Shown here piece after piece: positions 8,197 through 16,340 of a DNA stretch of 64,000 bases. The first letter of the stretch is position 1. The number at the start of each line of letters is the position of its first letter. Under the pieces are notes generated by a model. That model ran no database searches. It had not been told where the DNA came from and saw only the letters and a program-made list of their open reading frames with translations. Source of the stretch: an uncultured Persicobacter sp. (GTDB lineage Bacteria > Bacteroidota > Bacteroidia > Cytophagales > Cyclobacteriaceae); NCBI GenBank assembly GCA_947498325.1, contig CANMKE010000001.1, forward strand, positions 310,001-374,000. Direction: 5' to 3'. The position numbers were made by a program, and so were the translations under genes.

Positions 8197-9915
8197 ATGA
8201 GTGATACTTCCTATACTTTTGATATACCCGTAGAGAAATCGTCGATCATCAAGGTGATTGGTGTCGGTGGTGGCGGCGGAAACGCCGTGAAGCACATGTA
8301 CAATCTCGGTATTACCGATGTTGATTTTATCGTGTGTAATACCGATGCACAGGCATTGAAAAATAACCCTGTTCCTAACAAACTTCAAATTGGCGTTGGT
8401 CTGACTGCCGGTTTGGGTGCCGGAGCAAAACCTGAACGTGGCCGTGAGGCAGCGGAGGAAAACAAAGATGAGATTCGCGAATTGCTTGGCGAGCATACCA
8501 AAATGGTGTTTATTACCGCTGGTATGGGTGGAGGTACAGGTACTGGAGCAGCTCCGGTTATTGCTGAAGTTGCCCGTGAAATGGACATCCTTACCGTTGG
8601 TATTGTTACGTTCCCATTCAAGTTTGAGGGGCGTTCAAAACAGCGTCGTGCCCAGGAAGGAATCGAAGAGCTAAAAAAATATTGTGATACGGTCATCGTT
8701 ATCTTGAACGATAAGCTGAAAGACATCTACTCGAACATGAAAGTTCGTGAAGCTTTCGCTAAAGCAGATGAGATCCTGACCACAGCGTCTAAATCTATCG
8801 CAGAGATCATTTCTGTACATGCTGAGATTAACGTCGATTTTGAGGATGTTAAAACTGTCATGAAAGATTCTCGCGCATCGGTAATGGGTTCTGCAGAGGT
8901 TCACGGTGAAGATCGTGCCTTGCGTGCAGCAGAAATGGCCATTGCTTCTCCATTATTGGACAACCGCGACATTCGTGGCGCACGCCGTGTGCTATTGTCG
9001 ATCATGTCTGGTGAAGATGCGGAATTAGATATGCAGGAATTGGCGGACATCACTGAATTTATTCAGGAGCGTGCCGGCGAGGATGCTGATGATGTCATCT
9101 GGGGTCACGGAATTGTTCCTGAGTTGGGAGAGAAGATCCGTGTTACGGTGATTGCTACCGGTTTTGACGATGAGCAAAATTCTGGAGAGGCAGATCATCC
9201 TGCAGTTGATGAAATTAAAAAAAAAATTGCTGATGTAGCAGGCCGTCAGGCAGTAGCTACTGAAGTGGTTGAACCTCAGCAGGCTACTGTTGTTACGCCT
9301 CCGACACCCGTTGCGGAGCAAATTCCTGCTGAGCCAGTAGCGCACGAACAGGTAGTGAACATGACAAACGCTGTTCCTGAGCCCGTAGCAGCTCCTGTTC
9401 CTCAGGCGCAGCCGGTACAGCAACAGCAACAGCAGCAGCCAATAGCACAGCCGCAAGCTGCCCCGATTGTAGGGCAAATTGAAATTGAGAAAAAAGAAGC
9501 GCCAACGGAACTGACCAATCCTAACGGTTTTGGAATCCCTCCAGTAGTGGAATCCAAGGAGCCAGAAGGCAGCCCGTTTGTTACTTACGATTTGCGTGAT
9601 GACGACAAGACGATCGAGGTGAAGCGCAATGAAGCCGGATTTACAGATGTAGATATCATGGCGGAACGTCGCAGAAAACTTGAAGCTGACCGCCGTCGTC
9701 GTGAGCTGGAAATGCAAGGGCATCAGGTGCCACGCAATGACGAAGAAGAAGACTATAAGGAATTGATTTCCAAACCTGCCTATATGCGCCGTAATGCGCC
9801 TTTGAATCCTACGCCAAGTACGCAACAGGAAGAAGAGCAACGTTCGCGTTATCAGGTGAATTCAAATAACAAACTTTCAAACAACAACCGTTTTCTGCAT
9901 GATAATGTAGATTAA
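8197..9915 (+). CDS. ftsZ: cell division protein FtsZ
   Basis: Tubulin-like GTPase that forms the cytokinetic ring. The 572-residue length is well above the roughly 380 of E. coli because of the C-terminal tail. The GTPase core has IGVGGGGGNA (21-30), the tubulin signature GGGTGTG (111-117) and the T7-loop region INVDFEDVK. From about residue 335 a disordered Pro/Gln/Val-rich linker follows, including a seven-Gln run. Two terminal motifs are present: KPAYMRR (526-532), like the IPAFLRR peptide that binds FtsA in other phyla, and the end FLHDNVD, which I recall as typical of Bacteroidota FtsZ. A strong terminator follows. Confidence 0.97.
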   Translation: MSDTSYTFDIPVEKSSIIKVIGVGGGGGNAVKHMYNLGITDVDFIVCNTDAQALKNNPVPNKLQIGVGLTAGLGAGAKPERGREAAEENKDEIRELLGEHTKMVFITAGMGGGTGTGAAPVIAEVAREMDILTVGIVTFPFKFEGRSKQRRAQEGIEELKKYCDTVIVILNDKLKDIYSNMKVREAFAKADEILTTASKSIAEIISVHAEINVDFEDVKTVMKDSRASVMGSAEVHGEDRALRAAEMAIASPLLDNRDIRGARRVLLSIMSGEDAELDMQELADITEFIQERAGEDADDVIWGHGIVPELGEKIRVTVIATGFDDEQNSGEADHPAVDEIKKKIADVAGRQAVATEVVEPQQATVVTPPTPVAEQIPAEPVAHEQVVNMTNAVPEPVAAPVPQAQPVQQQQQQQPIAQPQAAPIVGQIEIEKKEAPTELTNPNGFGIPPVVESKEPEGSPFVTYDLRDDDKTIEVKRNEAGFTDVDIMAERRRKLEADRRRRELEMQGHQVPRNDEEEDYKELISKPAYMRRNAPLNPTPSTQQEEEQRSRYQVNSNNKLSNNNRFLHDNVD

Positions 9916-9934
9916 GTTGAGGTTTAAAGACAAC

Positions 9935-9970
9935 AAAAAGGGCACTGATTAATTTCAGTGCCCTTTTTTT
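9935..9970. terminator. terminator shared by ftsZ and the convergent DUF1338 gene
   Basis: GGGCACTGA (9940-9948) pairs with TCAGTGCCC (9955-9963) around a 6-base loop. Five A precede it and seven T follow, so it can end transcripts from both sides. Confidence 0.9.
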
Positions 9971-9973
9971 CAT

Positions 9974-10780
9974 TTATTGACTTTTATTCGTACTCTCAAA
10001 AATCTTATCCGCAGACTGCGCCACAAAGCCGGTATATAGCACGCCATCGCTTTTGGGGTAACGGTAAGCAAACTCATAGTAACAAGCCGGAATCTCGTGC
10101 TCACCATCACTAAAGGCCACAGCCACACGATCAGCAAGTGTGGAGGATTGTCGTAACATCACTTCCTTAGAGCCTTTGATCTCCCCTCCGCTGTCGTTAA
10201 GCTTAAAGCCCATGCGTTTGATGAAATCATTCACTCCACGAAGCGAAGGGATGGATTTTAAATGATTAACGAAAATCGTGAAGTGATTCGGGCGGAAGCC
10301 ATGAGCCGATACCCATCCGGCATATTCACTTTCTGCGAGCAGCTTTTCGTAGGTCTTGAAATCCAAATCCCACGGTCGGCCAATATTCACAAAATCGAAC
10401 CGCTGATAAAGCTCTTCGGGCACTTGGTCGATAAGCCCCCGGACGGTCTGTTGCAGCTCATCAGAAAATTCTTCGAGCTTTAGTTCCGAGATAAAAATCT
10501 TCGGCATCAGTGGGTCAAGGTGTTCAAAGTGCTGGGCATACAGTTTTTTTGCCGTAAAATGGTATTCCCCTTTATATACATATCCGCTTTCGACAAAGGG
10601 CTTTTTAAGGACGTCGATGCCTATGCGCGGATCATTGAAGGTACGGAGGGCAATGTGGTCATTGACAATCTTGTCCTCCTTCTCCAGCAGGCTGTGATAA
10701 ATGCGGTAGGCCTGCGGATTCATGGTGGAATAATCCCGCCACATTTGCTCCAGTAGGTCTTTGATGTTGTTTGTCGTCAT
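9974..10780 (-). CDS. DUF1338 family protein, probable 2-oxoadipate dioxygenase/decarboxylase-like enzyme
   Basis: The 268-residue protein belongs to the DUF1338 group whose characterised member HglS turns 2-oxoadipate into 2-hydroxyglutarate in lysine breakdown using Fe(II). Candidate metal ligands are visible: His42 in DHIALRTF, His in FRPNHFTIFVNHL, and Glu in CYYEFAYR. It is shorter than the HglS form (about 450 residues), so it is one of the compact members, and its substrate could differ. No lysine-catabolism genes are nearby. It is convergent with ftsZ; an 80-base gap and a hairpin separate it from the gld genes upstream. Confidence 0.8.
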   Translation of the reverse strand: MTTNNIKDLLEQMWRDYSTMNPQAYRIYHSLLEKEDKIVNDHIALRTFNDPRIGIDVLKKPFVESGYVYKGEYHFTAKKLYAQHFEHLDPLMPKIFISELKLEEFSDELQQTVRGLIDQVPEELYQRFDFVNIGRPWDLDFKTYEKLLAESEYAGWVSAHGFRPNHFTIFVNHLKSIPSLRGVNDFIKRMGFKLNDSGGEIKGSKEVMLRQSSTLADRVAVAFSDGEHEIPACYYEFAYRYPKSDGVLYTGFVAQSADKIFESTNKSQ

Positions 10781-10854
10781 GGCTGTATTAAGCTTTGTTC
10801 TTTACTTAATTTAACGATGTGTAGGAGTAAACCGAAGTAAATCCGCAGAATTAT

Positions 10855-10888
10855 ATCAAAAAAGAAGCACCTCCAAATGAAGGTGCTT
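10855..10888 (-). terminator. terminator after the DUF4340 gene
   Basis: On the minus strand, AAGCACCT (10888-10881) pairs with AGGTGCTT (10872-10865) around an 8-base loop and is followed by a T-rich run. It ends the gldF-gldG-DUF4340 transcript before the DUF1338 gene. Confidence 0.8.
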
Positions 10889-10912
10889 GTTAAATGTGAT
10901 GTTCCCGAAAGG

Positions 10913-11851
10913 CTATTTGCTGCTGTCGGCTTTAAAGTCCTGTTTCTTCTTGAAGATACCCGTAACACGCTTTTTATCAATCAGCACAATTTGCTGATGG
11001 TTGAGTAAACCGGCCATCAGCTTTTCTTTGGTAGGGGTCTCAAAGAGTTCGAGCGTTCCCTTTTGTTGAGGGTTGATATCATCAATGGTCAGTACAAGCG
11101 ATGGCTTACCTTGAAGTAATTCATCCACCTGGGGAACCTGCCCTTTATCGATATACTGATCCACCTGAAAATAACCAAACTGCGAGAGGTATTCAAAGAT
11201 TTTTTTCGGGTCGGCTGCCGGGTAGTGATCCACCTTCCACTTTTGTTCGTCGGGCAGGATGGTAAAGCCTTCAGCGGGGTTGTTCGGATAGGAAACCGTG
11301 ACAGATTTCAGTGAATGGGCACTGCTGCGGAAGATTGCGCGGTGTCGCCAATCGTTGGGCTGTACCTCAAAAATTCCAGTAACATAACTGTTGTAGCCTG
11401 GCAGGTAAAGAGTCGCTGGCCTTTGGTCATCAATCTGGCCATAGGAAACCGTGCGGTCCTGGTTACCAGCGGTAACAAAGGAAAAGTCCTTGCCATCGGT
11501 ATTTACAGTTACCTGAATTCCCCTCTTCTGCAAAGTGGCATTAACCTGCTGAACTTCATTTTTAGGCACCAGACGCTTTACTTTTACCTGATGCAAAATG
11601 CTCAGGAGCACCTTAATCATGCCATCTTCAGCAGGTTTATTGTTGATCGTCCAGGAGTTTTGTTCCCTTTTGAGATAGGACACCTGTTGTTGGTTTTGGA
11701 TCGTGATGGACTGAATATCGGCAGTATCCGTTACGGCAAATTCCTGTAAATTGGCAAATTCGGTTTTTTTACCGAAATCCATCGTCAGGTCAATCACCAG
11801 CCAGGCGATTAGCCCAATAAGTATGATCAGTAATTGTGTGTTGGTACGCAT
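10913..11851 (-). CDS. DUF4340 domain-containing protein, downstream partner of gldG
   Basis: A 312-residue protein with one N-terminal membrane helix (about residues 7-24) followed by a mainly beta, soluble domain. Repeated segments of the type SWTINNKPA / KWKVDHYPA and the SVTVSYPN pattern are those of DUF4340, a family often found next to GldG-like ABC auxiliary proteins. Its ATG lies 3 bases after the gldG stop, so it is in the same operon, and it probably works beside GldG on the periplasmic side of the inner membrane. Its precise role is not known to me. Confidence 0.82.
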   Translation of the reverse strand: MRTNTQLLIILIGLIAWLVIDLTMDFGKKTEFANLQEFAVTDTADIQSITIQNQQQVSYLKREQNSWTINNKPAEDGMIKVLLSILHQVKVKRLVPKNEVQQVNATLQKRGIQVTVNTDGKDFSFVTAGNQDRTVSYGQIDDQRPATLYLPGYNSYVTGIFEVQPNDWRHRAIFRSSAHSLKSVTVSYPNNPAEGFTILPDEQKWKVDHYPAADPKKIFEYLSQFGYFQVDQYIDKGQVPQVDELLQGKPSLVLTIDDINPQQKGTLELFETPTKEKLMAGLLNHQQIVLIDKKRVTGIFKKKQDFKADSSK

Positions 11852-11854
11852 GGA

Positions 11855-13555
11855 TTAAAATTTTGAATAGCGTTGTTTACGGACAAAATACCAGATCACT
11901 CCAAGGAGGAGTATCAAAAGTACAGGCAAGGCAATGTTGAGGGTCTGCCAGAAGGTCTGTTCTTCGAGCACCTTCACCTTGTCCAACGGACGGATTTTCA
12001 GTGTTTTGTTTCTGGCGATAATAATCCCATTGTCATCAAGTAAATAACTCAGGCTGTTTTTAATAAAATCGGCATGGGCGTAATCCTGCTGACTGTACGG
12101 ATCTACACCAAGCGGAACCGGCTGCCCATCTCGGGGGTTAATTTTATTCAGCAAAATATCGGCATCACCTACCACCATTATTTTGTTGTCGGCGGTTTCC
12201 GCTTTGAAAGTTTTTGAATTGGCAAATCCCGGCAGGAACCGGTCTTTATAAATAGAGGTGAATTTCCCCTCCAAAAGATAAGCCGTAGCGAAGGGCCCCT
12301 GATTAAATTTCTTCGGGTCAATTTGCCCACGCATATTGGTCAATTCAATAAGTACCGGAGCCTGAACGGTCCGTGAATATGGTGATGAAAACATCAGTGG
12401 CGTTTTTCGGATGCCGGCAACTTTCACGGTATCCAGTGCCGAGGCATAATCCATCTTGATGGCGTCAAGGTTATTGACAATCGGGTTTTTCCCAAACTGA
12501 TTGATCAATGGATAATAGGGGAAAGGCATCAGCTGAATTTGAGGCTGATCTCCCATATTTCCGGTAACTATCGGATAGGTTCCGGCATTCAGGTCCTGAA
12601 TGATGTTGCCATCTTTTTTGATGCCCCACTTGAAAAGCAAATTGTCAATACCGCCCTGAATAGGCGTGGCGAAGGCGCGTCCGCTTGATTTAAGGCTGTC
12701 GGTATCAATTTTAAACCCTTCGCCAAAAACGAGCAGTTTACCACCATTCATTACATATTGGTCAAGTTCATATTCCTGACGTGGAATGTAGCTGGATTTC
12801 GGACGGAGTAAGAGCACGGCATCGAAAGGCATCAGGTTTGGTAACTGTTGCAGGGTGGAAATGGTGAGCTCGTAGTTGTCTTTCAGACATGCCTGAAGCC
12901 CCGCCAATTCATTGGGACGAATATGACTGTCTTCGCTCAAAATCGCCACATGCTTGCGCTTTCGTTGTGTCAGTTTTTTTATACTCGAAATCAGTTCATA
13001 TTCCACTCCTTCCACGGATTGATTTAGACGCTCCTGCGGTGGCGCTGATTTGTTGCCCTTAAAAAGCATGACGCCGAGCTCTTTACCGCCGTAGGAAATA
13101 ATAGCCCCTGGGAAGATGATTTTTTCGATCTTCTTGCCATTTTCCGTCGCATGGATATTGGTGGGCTGAATGCCCATATTGGCCAGGTATTGATAATACT
13201 CGTTTTTTGACCGGCTGCTTTTTGCTGAAGAAGGGTCAATGAACCGGTACTGGATTTTATCCCCCGCATAGGAATGAAAAACGTCAAGCGTTTCCTCGAT
13301 ACTGGTTTGCAGGCGCTTGAATCCTGCCGGGAAATCACCATCGAGGTACACATCAACATACACGATATCATCCAGCTTTTTAAGAATATTTTTTGTGGCG
13401 TTACTAAGGGTGTAACGTCCCTCTGAGGTCAGGTCCACCTGAAAAAAGTGCTTGCTCACCAGCAGATTCAGGTTGGTGGCCAGCATAATGACAATCAAAG
13501 TAATCAGAATATCTCTGACTTTTAGACTGTGGAATTTCTTTTTAAAATCTACCAT
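11855..13555 (-). CDS. gldG: gliding motility ABC transporter auxiliary protein GldG
   Basis: In Flavobacterium johnsoniae GldG is needed for gliding with GldA and GldF as an ABC-type complex. This 566-residue protein has an N-terminal helix (about 15-33), a large extracytoplasmic domain with features of the ABC-type uncharacterised transport/auxiliary family (SVEGVEYELISSIKKL, a KHVAILSEDSH strand, and GGKLLVFGEGF), and a C-terminal membrane helix (about 537-557) ending in basic residues. It overlaps the end of gldF by 7 bases, indicating translational coupling. The start at 13555 is the only one that keeps the N-terminal helix intact. Confidence 0.92.
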   Translation of the reverse strand: MVDFKKKFHSLKVRDILITLIVIMLATNLNLLVSKHFFQVDLTSEGRYTLSNATKNILKKLDDIVYVDVYLDGDFPAGFKRLQTSIEETLDVFHSYAGDKIQYRFIDPSSAKSSRSKNEYYQYLANMGIQPTNIHATENGKKIEKIIFPGAIISYGGKELGVMLFKGNKSAPPQERLNQSVEGVEYELISSIKKLTQRKRKHVAILSEDSHIRPNELAGLQACLKDNYELTISTLQQLPNLMPFDAVLLLRPKSSYIPRQEYELDQYVMNGGKLLVFGEGFKIDTDSLKSSGRAFATPIQGGIDNLLFKWGIKKDGNIIQDLNAGTYPIVTGNMGDQPQIQLMPFPYYPLINQFGKNPIVNNLDAIKMDYASALDTVKVAGIRKTPLMFSSPYSRTVQAPVLIELTNMRGQIDPKKFNQGPFATAYLLEGKFTSIYKDRFLPGFANSKTFKAETADNKIMVVGDADILLNKINPRDGQPVPLGVDPYSQQDYAHADFIKNSLSYLLDDNGIIIARNKTLKIRPLDKVKVLEEQTFWQTLNIALPVLLILLLGVIWYFVRKQRYSKF

Positions 13556-14277
13556 TTTCTACTTCCAAGGCTCATGCGTGTCAGTTGCAAAGCAACGATC
13601 ATAGCTGTTAAAAAATAAAACAGATCTCTCGAATCGATCAGTCCTTTACTCATTCCCTGATAATGGGACAGTAAACCCAATTGTGCAATGATAGGGGAAT
13701 AATCGCTCCAGATGTTGATGTTACTGATCGAATCAAAGCCAGCATACATCATGAAACACATAAAAACAGCCAAAATAAAGGCGATAATCTGATTTTCGGA
13801 AATGGAGGAGGCCAGTACGCCAAAGGCTGTGAATACGCCCGCAAGGAGGATCAGCCCAAAATAGGAGCCTGTTATGCCTGCGGAATCAATGTTGCCCACA
13901 GGCGACGCCAGGTGATAAAGGGAGTAGCAATAAATGCTCGTGGGCAGGATGGCCAAAAGCACCAGGAACCAGGAGGCGGTGAATTTCCCCAAGATGATTT
14001 GCAGGTCGCTCAGGGGTTTGGTAAGCAAAAGCTCAAGGGTTCCTGTTTTCTTTTCTTCAGCAAATGTGCGCATGCAAATGGCTGGAATGAGGAACATAAG
14101 TACATAGGGGCCAAGATTGAAAAGCGGGCCAAGTTCAGCATAGCCATAACTGAGGACGTTCGTTTCTGGGAAAACCCAGACGATCAGCCCGGTGATGACC
14201 AGAAACACCCCCATCACCATATAGGCAATCAGGGAGCTGAGGAAATTTTTTACTTCTTTAGCAAATATCTGAAGCAT
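13549..14277 (-). CDS. gldF: gliding motility ABC transporter permease GldF
   Basis: A 242-residue integral membrane protein with about six helices, typical of ABC-2 permeases. The conserved cytoplasmic loop RTFAEEKKTGTLELLLTKPL is the ABC-2 signature where the ATPase (GldA) couples. The first residues LQIFAKEVKNFLSS also match GldF. It overlaps gldG and is preceded, 179 bases upstream, by gldA on the same strand. The gap 14278-14456 holds no gene but has a degenerate repeat (14401-14446). Confidence 0.93.
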   Translation of the reverse strand: MLQIFAKEVKNFLSSLIAYMVMGVFLVITGLIVWVFPETNVLSYGYAELGPLFNLGPYVLMFLIPAICMRTFAEEKKTGTLELLLTKPLSDLQIILGKFTASWFLVLLAILPTSIYCYSLYHLASPVGNIDSAGITGSYFGLILLAGVFTAFGVLASSISENQIIAFILAVFMCFMMYAGFDSISNINIWSDYSPIIAQLGLLSHYQGMSKGLIDSRDLFYFLTAMIVALQLTRMSLGSRKW

Positions 14278-14400
14278 GATTTATAGTTAGTTTTACCTTA
14301 TTTTGGTTTGTCCTCTTCTATTGAAAGGGGGCTTTGAGTCAAGCATTATAGCCTGCAACCATCGGGCGATTCCAGGCGAGATGCCCGAAATAGTGATGGA

Positions 14401-14446
14401 CCGAAAAAATGATCTGTGAATATCTGCCTAATCTGTGGGCAAATAG
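14401..14446 (-). repeat. degenerate dispersed intergenic repeat, copy 1
   Basis: Read on the minus strand, it runs CCCACAGATTAGGCAGATAT then TCACAGATCATTTTTTCGG. It resembles the segment at 18717-18765 on the plus strand (TCCACGGATGACACATATTT then CCACAATTTTTGATTTG). Both lie in gaps next to a gene end. I recall similar CCACGGATTA...CCACAGATTTTTT sequences scattered in Bacteroidota genomes; that is memory, not a search. Confidence 0.45.
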
Positions 14447-14456
14447 CCACTCAGTA

Positions 14457-15368
14457 TTAATGTGCTGTAAGGGCCTGAAAAGTTTTTTCTATGGACCATT
14501 TCTCCTGAGCAAGCCCCACCAAGGGGATGTTCTGTTGTGCGCAAACTTTAAAAATGAAGTAGCGCAAATCCTGGTTGCTATGTGCAATGATGCGGTAATT
14601 CAAAGGAGAAATTTCCTCGATCTGATCCACACCATCTATTTCCTGAATCGGGGAGAGGTCGGCCTCAAATTGTGTTTCCAGTAATATATGTTGTTCGTCG
14701 GCTTTATATTGAAGCTGATCAATGGGGTGGTCGGTGAGTACTGTTCCCTGATCAATGATAATCACACGGTCGCAAAGTGCCTGGACCTCCTGCATAATAT
14801 GGGAGGAAAAGATTACCGTTTTGTCTTTGCCGACCGTTTTTATCAGTTGCCGAATTTCAATCAACTGGTTGGGGTCAAGGCCTGTGGTGGGCTCATCAAG
14901 AATAAGCACCTCTGGGTCATGAATAAACGCCTGAGCAAGCCCCACGCGCTGTTTATAGCCTTTTGAAAGCTGACCGATTTTTTTGTTCTGCTCCCGCTCC
15001 AGCCCACAAAGGGAAATCACCTTATGGATTCTTTTGGATAGATAGGGGCCCTTCAGGCCATGTAGCTTTCCGGCGAAACGCAGGTATTCATGCACATACA
15101 TTTCATAGTACAGCGGGTTGCTTTCGGGCAGGTAGCCAATTTTTGATCGCGACTTCAGGGGGTGTTTCACCACATCAATCCCACAAACCTCCACGGTGCC
15201 TTCGGTAGGGCTCAGGTAGCCTGTGGCGATTTTCATGGTGGTGGATTTCCCCGCACCGTTCGGGCCGAGAAATCCCAGGATTTCCCCAGGATGCGCCTCG
15301 AAGGAAATATTATTGACCGCCTTTTGTTGGCCAAATGTTCGGGTTAGATTTTTTATTTTTACTGACAC
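14457..15368 (-). CDS. gldA: gliding motility ABC transporter ATP-binding protein GldA
   Basis: Cytoplasmic ATPase of the GldA-GldF-GldG complex. With a GTG start at 15368 it is 303 residues: Walker A GPNGAGKST (35-43), signature LSKGYKQRVGLAQ, Walker B VLILDEPTTGLDPN, and a switch His in IFSSHIMQEVQAL. An ATG at 15422 would add 18 residues unlike any GldA, and that codon lies within a perfect TAnnTTTG promoter box (15420-15427), so the GTG is preferred. A C-terminal accessory domain (about 215-303) is present. In F. johnsoniae gldA is unlinked to gldFG; here they are neighbours. Confidence 0.9.
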   Translation of the reverse strand: MSVKIKNLTRTFGQQKAVNNISFEAHPGEILGFLGPNGAGKSTTMKIATGYLSPTEGTVEVCGIDVVKHPLKSRSKIGYLPESNPLYYEMYVHEYLRFAGKLHGLKGPYLSKRIHKVISLCGLEREQNKKIGQLSKGYKQRVGLAQAFIHDPEVLILDEPTTGLDPNQLIEIRQLIKTVGKDKTVIFSSHIMQEVQALCDRVIIIDQGTVLTDHPIDQLQYKADEQHILLETQFEADLSPIQEIDGVDQIEEISPLNYRIIAHSNQDLRYFIFKVCAQQNIPLVGLAQEKWSIEKTFQALTAH

Positions 15369-15419
15369 AGTAGCAATGATGGTCCTCTTTGCAATAATGG
15401 TATAAAAACACCGATTTCG

Positions 15420-15427
15420 CAAAAATA
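15420..15427 (-). promoter_or_regulatory. -7 element for gldA
   Basis: On the minus strand it reads TATTTTTG, a perfect TAnnTTTG. Transcription would start near 15413, some 45 bases before the GTG start. No clear TTG is seen at the expected -33 spacing. Confidence 0.5.
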
Positions 15428-15471
15428 AGCCCTTGATCCCTGCTGAAAAAGCTGTTCTTTCTTGTTAAAGA

Positions 15472-16062
15472 CTATCTTCCCCCGTTTTCAAGGTAATTTT
15501 TAAAGTGCTCCGTATCATAATAGGCCATGCCCTTTTTGGTGGTCAGCAATTTCCCTTCGGGAGATATAATGTGAGTGGTCGGCAATGACTGGCTTTGCAG
15601 GAGCTCTGGCAGCGGGGAATGCATGCGGTAATACTGAAAATCATAGCCTTTCTTTTTCATGAACCGCTCAAGGGCTTCGGTTTTCCGGTCCATATTCAGC
15701 AGAATAAAGGCGACTTTTGAACGGTCAGTTTTTTCCATCAGCGACAAAATATCCGGTAGCTCAGCCACGCAGGGAGGGCACCAGCTCGCCCAAAAATTCA
15801 GAAAGATTGTTTTTCCTTCGAATTGGCTCATGGGCACTTCTTTTCCTGCCTGATCGGTGATGCTCCACTGATAGGGAACCCTCGGCAGGGCTGCGGAAGC
15901 CTGTACTTCTTCAGGCTGAAGAATCCTCGATTGCAGTAACAGTCGCTGAAAATTACTGGAAACAAACATTCTAAATGAAGGAAGCACGAGCATCAGGACA
16001 AAGAAAATCCCGATCAGGATATTCTGCCATTGTTTTTTTAGTCGGTCGAGGGTGGTCATCAT
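15472..16062 (-). CDS. TlpA-like thioredoxin-fold disulfide reductase
   Basis: A 196-residue membrane-anchored thiol-disulfide oxidoreductase. One helix at about residues 15-34 anchors it; the thioredoxin fold begins near residue 64 and carries the redox motif WCPPC (Cys95, Cys98) and the cis-Pro region SLPTTHIISPEG. Such proteins act in the periplasm, often in cytochrome c maturation or keeping cysteines reduced; no partner genes here narrow the role. It is upstream of and on the same strand as gldA, 103 bases away, but gldA appears to have its own promoter. Two ATG codons lie in tandem at the start. Confidence 0.88.
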   Translation of the reverse strand: MMTTLDRLKKQWQNILIGIFFVLMLVLPSFRMFVSSNFQRLLLQSRILQPEEVQASAALPRVPYQWSITDQAGKEVPMSQFEGKTIFLNFWASWCPPCVAELPDILSLMEKTDRSKVAFILLNMDRKTEALERFMKKKGYDFQYYRMHSPLPELLQSQSLPTTHIISPEGKLLTTKKGMAYYDTEHFKNYLENGGR

Positions 16063-16284
16063 TTTATTCTTTTCAGCAAATTAAGGAAGATTATGTGGTT
16101 TTGGGCGTCCGCCAAAAGACCAATATTGACCTTTTTAGCTTAGGAAGGTACCTCATTGGGAAAAAAATCTCACCACAGGATTTATCGCGTGGTTAACATG
16201 CAAAATTCGCCCTGAGAGGGTTGTTTTTCATACCGACACTTCTCATAAAACGAATATTTCTGAGGCAATACTGTGCATGAAGAT

Positions 16285-16314
16285 TTTGACCATTGCCCCT
16301 TTTGGTTATTTTTG
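16285..16314 (+). promoter_or_regulatory. promoter of tex
   Basis: TTTG at 16285-16288, an 18-base spacer, and TATTTTTG at 16307-16314 match the Bacteroidota consensus (TTG near -33, TAnnTTTG near -7). The start would be near 16320, about 20 bases before the ATG. The remaining 16063-16284 region between the divergent tlpA-like and tex genes shows no gene. Confidence 0.8.
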
Positions 16315-16340
16315 CAAACTAAGCATTCAAAAATACCAAC

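Noticed and set aside
9418-9440. CAG/CAA repeat in ftsZ as a microsatellite or CRISPR-like array
   Set aside because: It encodes a glutamine run in the disordered linker of FtsZ and has no spacer structure.
9025-9840. 271-codon reading frame antisense to ftsZ
   Set aside because: It lies wholly within ftsZ on the other strand, with a composition (many Arg, Cys, Leu) typical of a reverse-frame shadow, and no family match.
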